Positions 61,243-64,000 of a DNA stretch of 64,000 nucleotides are shown piece after piece (position 1 is the stretch's first letter; every line of letters begins with the position of its first letter). Below the pieces are notes generated by a model. The model was not told the origin of the DNA. It worked only from the letters and a program-made list of their open reading frames with translations, and made no database searches. This DNA is from Halobacillus sp. Marseille-Q1614 (lineage in GTDB: Bacteria; Bacillota; Bacilli; Bacillales; Halobacillaceae). Both the position numbers and the translations under genes were made by a program. Where the stretch lies: assembly GCF_902809865.1 (NCBI RefSeq), contig NZ_CADDWH010000001.1:3286001-3350000 (forward strand), given 5' to 3'.

Positions 61243-61267
61243 ATTGTATACAATTATTGTACACAAT
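61243..61267. promoter_or_regulatory. tandem GntR operators
   Basis: ATTGTATACAAT (61243-61254, perfect palindrome) and ATTGTACACAAT (61256-61267, one mismatch) lie side by side, centres 13 bp apart, just upstream of the GntR gene. FCD-type GntR proteins commonly bind such TTGTATACAA boxes, so autoregulation of the whole operon is expected. Confidence 0.75.
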
Positions 61268-61284
61268 AAGGAGAAGGACAGCTT

Positions 61285-61944
61285 ATGGTTAACCAAAAAA
61301 GTAACGAAGAGCTTGCTTTTGAAAAAGTAAAGCGGGCAATCATGCTTAAGAAGCTAAATCCAGGCCAGCGAGTGACAGAGGAATGGGTGAGTAAGGAGCT
61401 GAAGATGAGCAGGACTCCGATTCGGGCTGCTTTTAAGAAGCTTGAGAGCGCAGGTTTGATTCAATTGGTTCCTAATAAAGGAGCGATTGTTTACAACCCT
61501 TCAGATGAAGAGCTTGAAGATGTTTTTAATTTACGGGTGGTACTTGAGAAATATGCAGCAGAATTGGCAGTCAAAAAGCTGACTGAACAAGATATCCAGC
61601 AGCTGGAAGAATTTCAGGAGCAGGAAATCGAAGCTTACGAAAAGAAAGACTTTGAAGAGTTTATGAGAGTGAATGGTTTCATTCACAGCTTTCCTGCCAG
61701 AATTTCTGGCAATAAGTTTCTATTAGAAGAAATAGAGAAGCTGAATCAATGGTCGGATGGCTATCTCATCTTACGGGACGAATTTTATTCGACTCCTTTT
61801 GATGAAGTAAAGTCCATCCCTGAACATAACGCGATCATTAGTAAATTCAAGGAAAGAGATACGGATGGTATATGCCAGGCCATTGAGGACCATCTGCTTT
61901 CCACATTGGAGGACTTGTCCAAGAGGTCATCAATTTTCAGCTGA
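61285..61944 (+). CDS. GntR family regulator (FCD domain) of the GABA operon
   Basis: 219 residues. The winged helix (LNPGQRVTEEWVSKELKMSRTPIRAAFKKLESAGLIQLVPNKGAIV, about 22-70) is followed by an FCD ligand domain (FNLRVVLEKYAAELAVKKL; metal-binding His residues in FIHSFPARI, EHNAII and IEDHLLSTL). Operators lie directly upstream of its own start. It precedes gabT by 15 bp, so it probably senses GABA or a related amine and represses the operon. AAGGAGAAGG precedes the start. Confidence 0.92.
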   Translation: MVNQKSNEELAFEKVKRAIMLKKLNPGQRVTEEWVSKELKMSRTPIRAAFKKLESAGLIQLVPNKGAIVYNPSDEELEDVFNLRVVLEKYAAELAVKKLTEQDIQQLEEFQEQEIEAYEKKDFEEFMRVNGFIHSFPARISGNKFLLEEIEKLNQWSDGYLILRDEFYSTPFDEVKSIPEHNAIISKFKERDTDGICQAIEDHLLSTLEDLSKRSSIFS

Positions 61945-61959
61945 TAAGGAGAGATTCAC

Positions 61960-63318
61960 ATGACAAAGAATGCTTTAGTTCGTACAAGTTTACCAGGGCC
62001 GTGTGCCAAAGATCTGCTTGAAAGACGTCATCATATTGTTCCGGACGCTGTAAGCTATGGAATCCCTACATTTGTAGAAAAAGCAGAAGGGGCAAGAGTG
62101 ACGGATGTCGATGGCAATACATTCATTGATTTTGCAGGAGCGATTGGGACGATCAATGTGGGCCACTGTCATGCGAAAGTGAAAGAAGCTCTCCATGACC
62201 AAGTGGAAAAGTTTATTCATACAGGCTTCAATGTGATGATGTATGAGCCTTACATCGCTTTGGCTGAAAAGCTGGCAGAGCTGGCTCCGGGGAATCATGA
62301 TAAAAAAGTACTCTTGCAAAACAGCGGGGCTGAAGCTGTTGAAAATGTAGTGAAAGTAGCTCGCAAGTATACAGGCAGACAAGGGGTTGTCACGTTTGCG
62401 AATGCTTTTCACGGCCGGACGTTAATGACGATGTCGATGACAAGTAAAGTAAAACCTTATAAATTCGGATTCGGTCCGTTTGCACCTGAAGTCTATAAAG
62501 CTCCGTTCCCTTATGCCTACCGCCGTCCAAAGGGGATGAATGAAGATGAATACGTGGACTTCATGATTGAGCAGTTCGAGGACTTCCTCATTAAAGAGGT
62601 GGCTCCCGAAACGATAGCTGCTGTGGTTATGGAGCCTGTTCAAGGAGAAGGCGGGTTTATCGTTCCTGATCCTAGGTTTGTTCAAACGGTTAAGGGTCTT
62701 TGTGAACAGCATGGCATTTTATTTGTAGCCGATGAAATACAGACAGGTTTTGGCCGGACAGGGCATTACTTTGCATGTGATCATTATGACGTAGTTCCTG
62801 ATTTGATCACTGTATCTAAGTCCTTAGGAGCCGGCATGCCGATCAGCGGAGTTATCGGTCGTAAGGAAATTATGGATGCAGCTGGACCAGGGGAACTTGG
62901 AGGTACATACAGCGGGAATCCAGTAAGCTGCAGAGCCGCACTTGCAGCGATTGAAATTATTGAAGAAGAAGAATTAAATCAACGTGCTGACGTTATTGGC
63001 CAAAAGGTAAAAAAAGCCTTTCATGAACTAAAAGAAGAAGTCAATTGTATTGGTGATGTACGTGGTATAGGCGCAATGGTTGCCGTAGAGATTGTCAGGG
63101 ACAAGGAAGAAAAAACTCCTGATAAGGTTTCAACTGCTAAAATGATTGCCCATGCGCAGCAGCAAGGGTTGCTCGTATTAGGAGCAGGTGTATATGGAAA
63201 CGTGATCCGCTTTTTAATGCCGCTTGTCATTACAGATGAAGAACTGGAAGAGGGTCTTGAGATTATCACAAATTCAGTTCGTAAAGTCTGGAATGAAAAA
63301 GCACAATACTCAATATAG
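61960..63318 (+). CDS. gabT: 4-aminobutyrate aminotransferase
   Basis: 452 residues, class III PLP aminotransferase. It converts GABA plus 2-oxoglutarate to succinate semialdehyde and glutamate. The PLP lysine is Lys287 in TVSKSLGAGMP; other motifs are LQNSGAEAVENVVKVARKYTGR (phosphate site), AFHGRT, and VADEIQTGFGRTG (Asp that holds the pyridine nitrogen). A succinate-semialdehyde dehydrogenase is not seen before the window ends. GGAGA precedes the start. Confidence 0.92.
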   Translation: MTKNALVRTSLPGPCAKDLLERRHHIVPDAVSYGIPTFVEKAEGARVTDVDGNTFIDFAGAIGTINVGHCHAKVKEALHDQVEKFIHTGFNVMMYEPYIALAEKLAELAPGNHDKKVLLQNSGAEAVENVVKVARKYTGRQGVVTFANAFHGRTLMTMSMTSKVKPYKFGFGPFAPEVYKAPFPYAYRRPKGMNEDEYVDFMIEQFEDFLIKEVAPETIAAVVMEPVQGEGGFIVPDPRFVQTVKGLCEQHGILFVADEIQTGFGRTGHYFACDHYDVVPDLITVSKSLGAGMPISGVIGRKEIMDAAGPGELGGTYSGNPVSCRAALAAIEIIEEEELNQRADVIGQKVKKAFHELKEEVNCIGDVRGIGAMVAVEIVRDKEEKTPDKVSTAKMIAHAQQQGLLVLGAGVYGNVIRFLMPLVITDEELEEGLEIITNSVRKVWNEKAQYSI

Positions 63319-63332
63319 AAAGGGGTTTTTCC

Positions 63333-64000
63333 ATGAAAGAAGGAAAGAAGCTGAAAAAAGTATTATCTAAATTCGATTTGCTTTTCTTAGCCTTAGGTGC
63401 AATGCTCGGCTGGGGCTGGGTGGTATTGTCCGGGACTTGGATTACTTCTGCTGGTTCATTTGGTGCCTTGGTTGCATTTGCGATCGGCGGGCTGCTTGTT
63501 ATATTTGTTGGACTTAACTATGCGGAGCTTGCTTCGGCTATGCCGAAAGTGGGCGGAGAACATGCCTACGTGCATCGGGCTCTGGGCCACAATATGTCAT
63601 TCATTGCTTCCTGGGCGATTACGCTTGGGTATGTATCTGTGGCTACATTTGAAGCTGTGGCGCTTCCGACCGTTATCAATTTCCTTCTTCCTGATTATGA
63701 GGCGGGTTATTTATGGACGGTCGCTGGCTTTGATGTCCACCTTAACTGGGTGCTTATTGGGTCTGTGGGAGCCCTCATCATTACGATCATTAACTATATA
63801 GGGGTTAAGCAGGCAGCTGCTTTGCAGACGTTCCTCACACTAATGATTGTAGGTGTAGGCCTGCTGTTAATTTTTGGTGCAGGCACAAATGGAAACCCTG
63901 CTAACCTATCACCTTTCTTTATTGATGGCGGAGCTGGGATAATGACGGTGCTGGTTATGGTTCCTTTCTTATTTGTCGGCTTTGATGTGATTCCGCAGGT
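63333..64000 (+). CDS. APC family amino acid permease, partial
   Basis: Starts at the ATG at 63333 (AAAGGGG upstream) and is cut by the window edge after about 222 residues. It opens MKEGKKLKKVLSKFDLLFLALG, then AMLGWGWVVLSGTWITSAGS, the APC helix 1 motif, and continues with AELASAMPKVGGEHAYVHRALG. At least six membrane segments are present. With gabT and the GntR gene 14 bp upstream it is most likely a GABA or putrescine importer. Confidence 0.88.
   Translation, partial: MKEGKKLKKVLSKFDLLFLALGAMLGWGWVVLSGTWITSAGSFGALVAFAIGGLLVIFVGLNYAELASAMPKVGGEHAYVHRALGHNMSFIASWAITLGYVSVATFEAVALPTVINFLLPDYEAGYLWTVAGFDVHLNWVLIGSVGALIITIINYIGVKQAAALQTFLTLMIVGVGLLLIFGAGTNGNPANLSPFFIDGGAGIMTVLVMVPFLFVGFDVIPQ

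Noticed and set aside
63397-63801. 134-codon plus-strand frame
   Set aside because: It is a shifted frame of the APC permease that starts at 63333; the permease frame carries the conserved motifs.

Overview
The window looks like chromosomal DNA of a moderately halophilic, Gram-positive, endospore-lineage Bacillaceae species, Halobacillus-like by overall feel (inference from protein families, strong GGAGG ribosome sites, acidic exported proteins and typical Bacillaceae intergenic repeats; no rRNA or marker gene is present to prove it). About 60 intact genes are seen, plus several broken ones. No tRNA, rRNA or CRISPR array was recognised.

Layout. 1-6 kb: lipoprotein (cut by the window edge), Gfo/Idh/MocA oxidoreductase, rlmH, an MFS permease divergent from a Crp/Fnr regulator, and an orphan PD-(D/E)XK protein, with two gene remnants (DnaD-like and ABC-ATPase-like). 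6-12 kb: alanine use module (ald, adeR, Na+/alanine symporter) and malate:quinone oxidoreductase. 12-17 kb: DUF421 protein, a bacterial staygreen homologue with an uncharacterised partner, a broken GNAT gene, an acetamidase/formamidase and glycerate kinase. 16.86-17.17 kb: a complete type I toxin-antitoxin locus with a 27-residue holin-like toxin, antisense RNA, and end-to-end self-complementarity of the toxin mRNA. 17.2-22.6 kb: an AT-rich lactose/galactoside island (IS1595 remnant, SSS symporter, GH42 beta-galactosidase, sugar O-acetyltransferase).

23.3-29.4 kb: a heterocycloanthracin/sonorensin-type thiazole peptide cluster, with the Cys-every-third-residue precursor directly linked to its ThiF-like leader-binding protein, YcaO cyclodehydratase and tandem SagB dehydrogenase, but with no exporter or leader protease. 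29.6-33.8 kb: a CdaR-type regulator, azoreductase and a class C penicillin-binding protein. 34-41.2 kb: the most unusual region. A complete agr quorum-sensing locus in the order agrC-agrB-agrD-agrA (agrD is a 40-residue overlapping gene) is followed at once by a small membrane-helix peptide with two cysteines, an ABC transporter, a PqqD-domain/M50 metalloprotease fusion, a small membrane protein and a DsbA-like thiol oxidase. I read this as a quorum-controlled, disulfide-containing exported peptide system for which I know no described equivalent.

41-64 kb: HAD phosphatase, a carbohydrate ABC importer operon with YesL, LacI regulator and a GDE-type glucosidase, a sulfite-oxidase-like enzyme, a CoA Nudix hydrolase, a ferritin-like protein, an OFA-family transporter, an immune inhibitor A metalloprotease, an SGNH hydrolase, an iron alcohol dehydrogenase with a thioesterase, and a GABA operon (GntR regulator, gabT, APC permease running off the end). 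Two families of dispersed repeats are interspersed. In one of them the outer stems differ in sequence from copy to copy but stay complementary within each copy.
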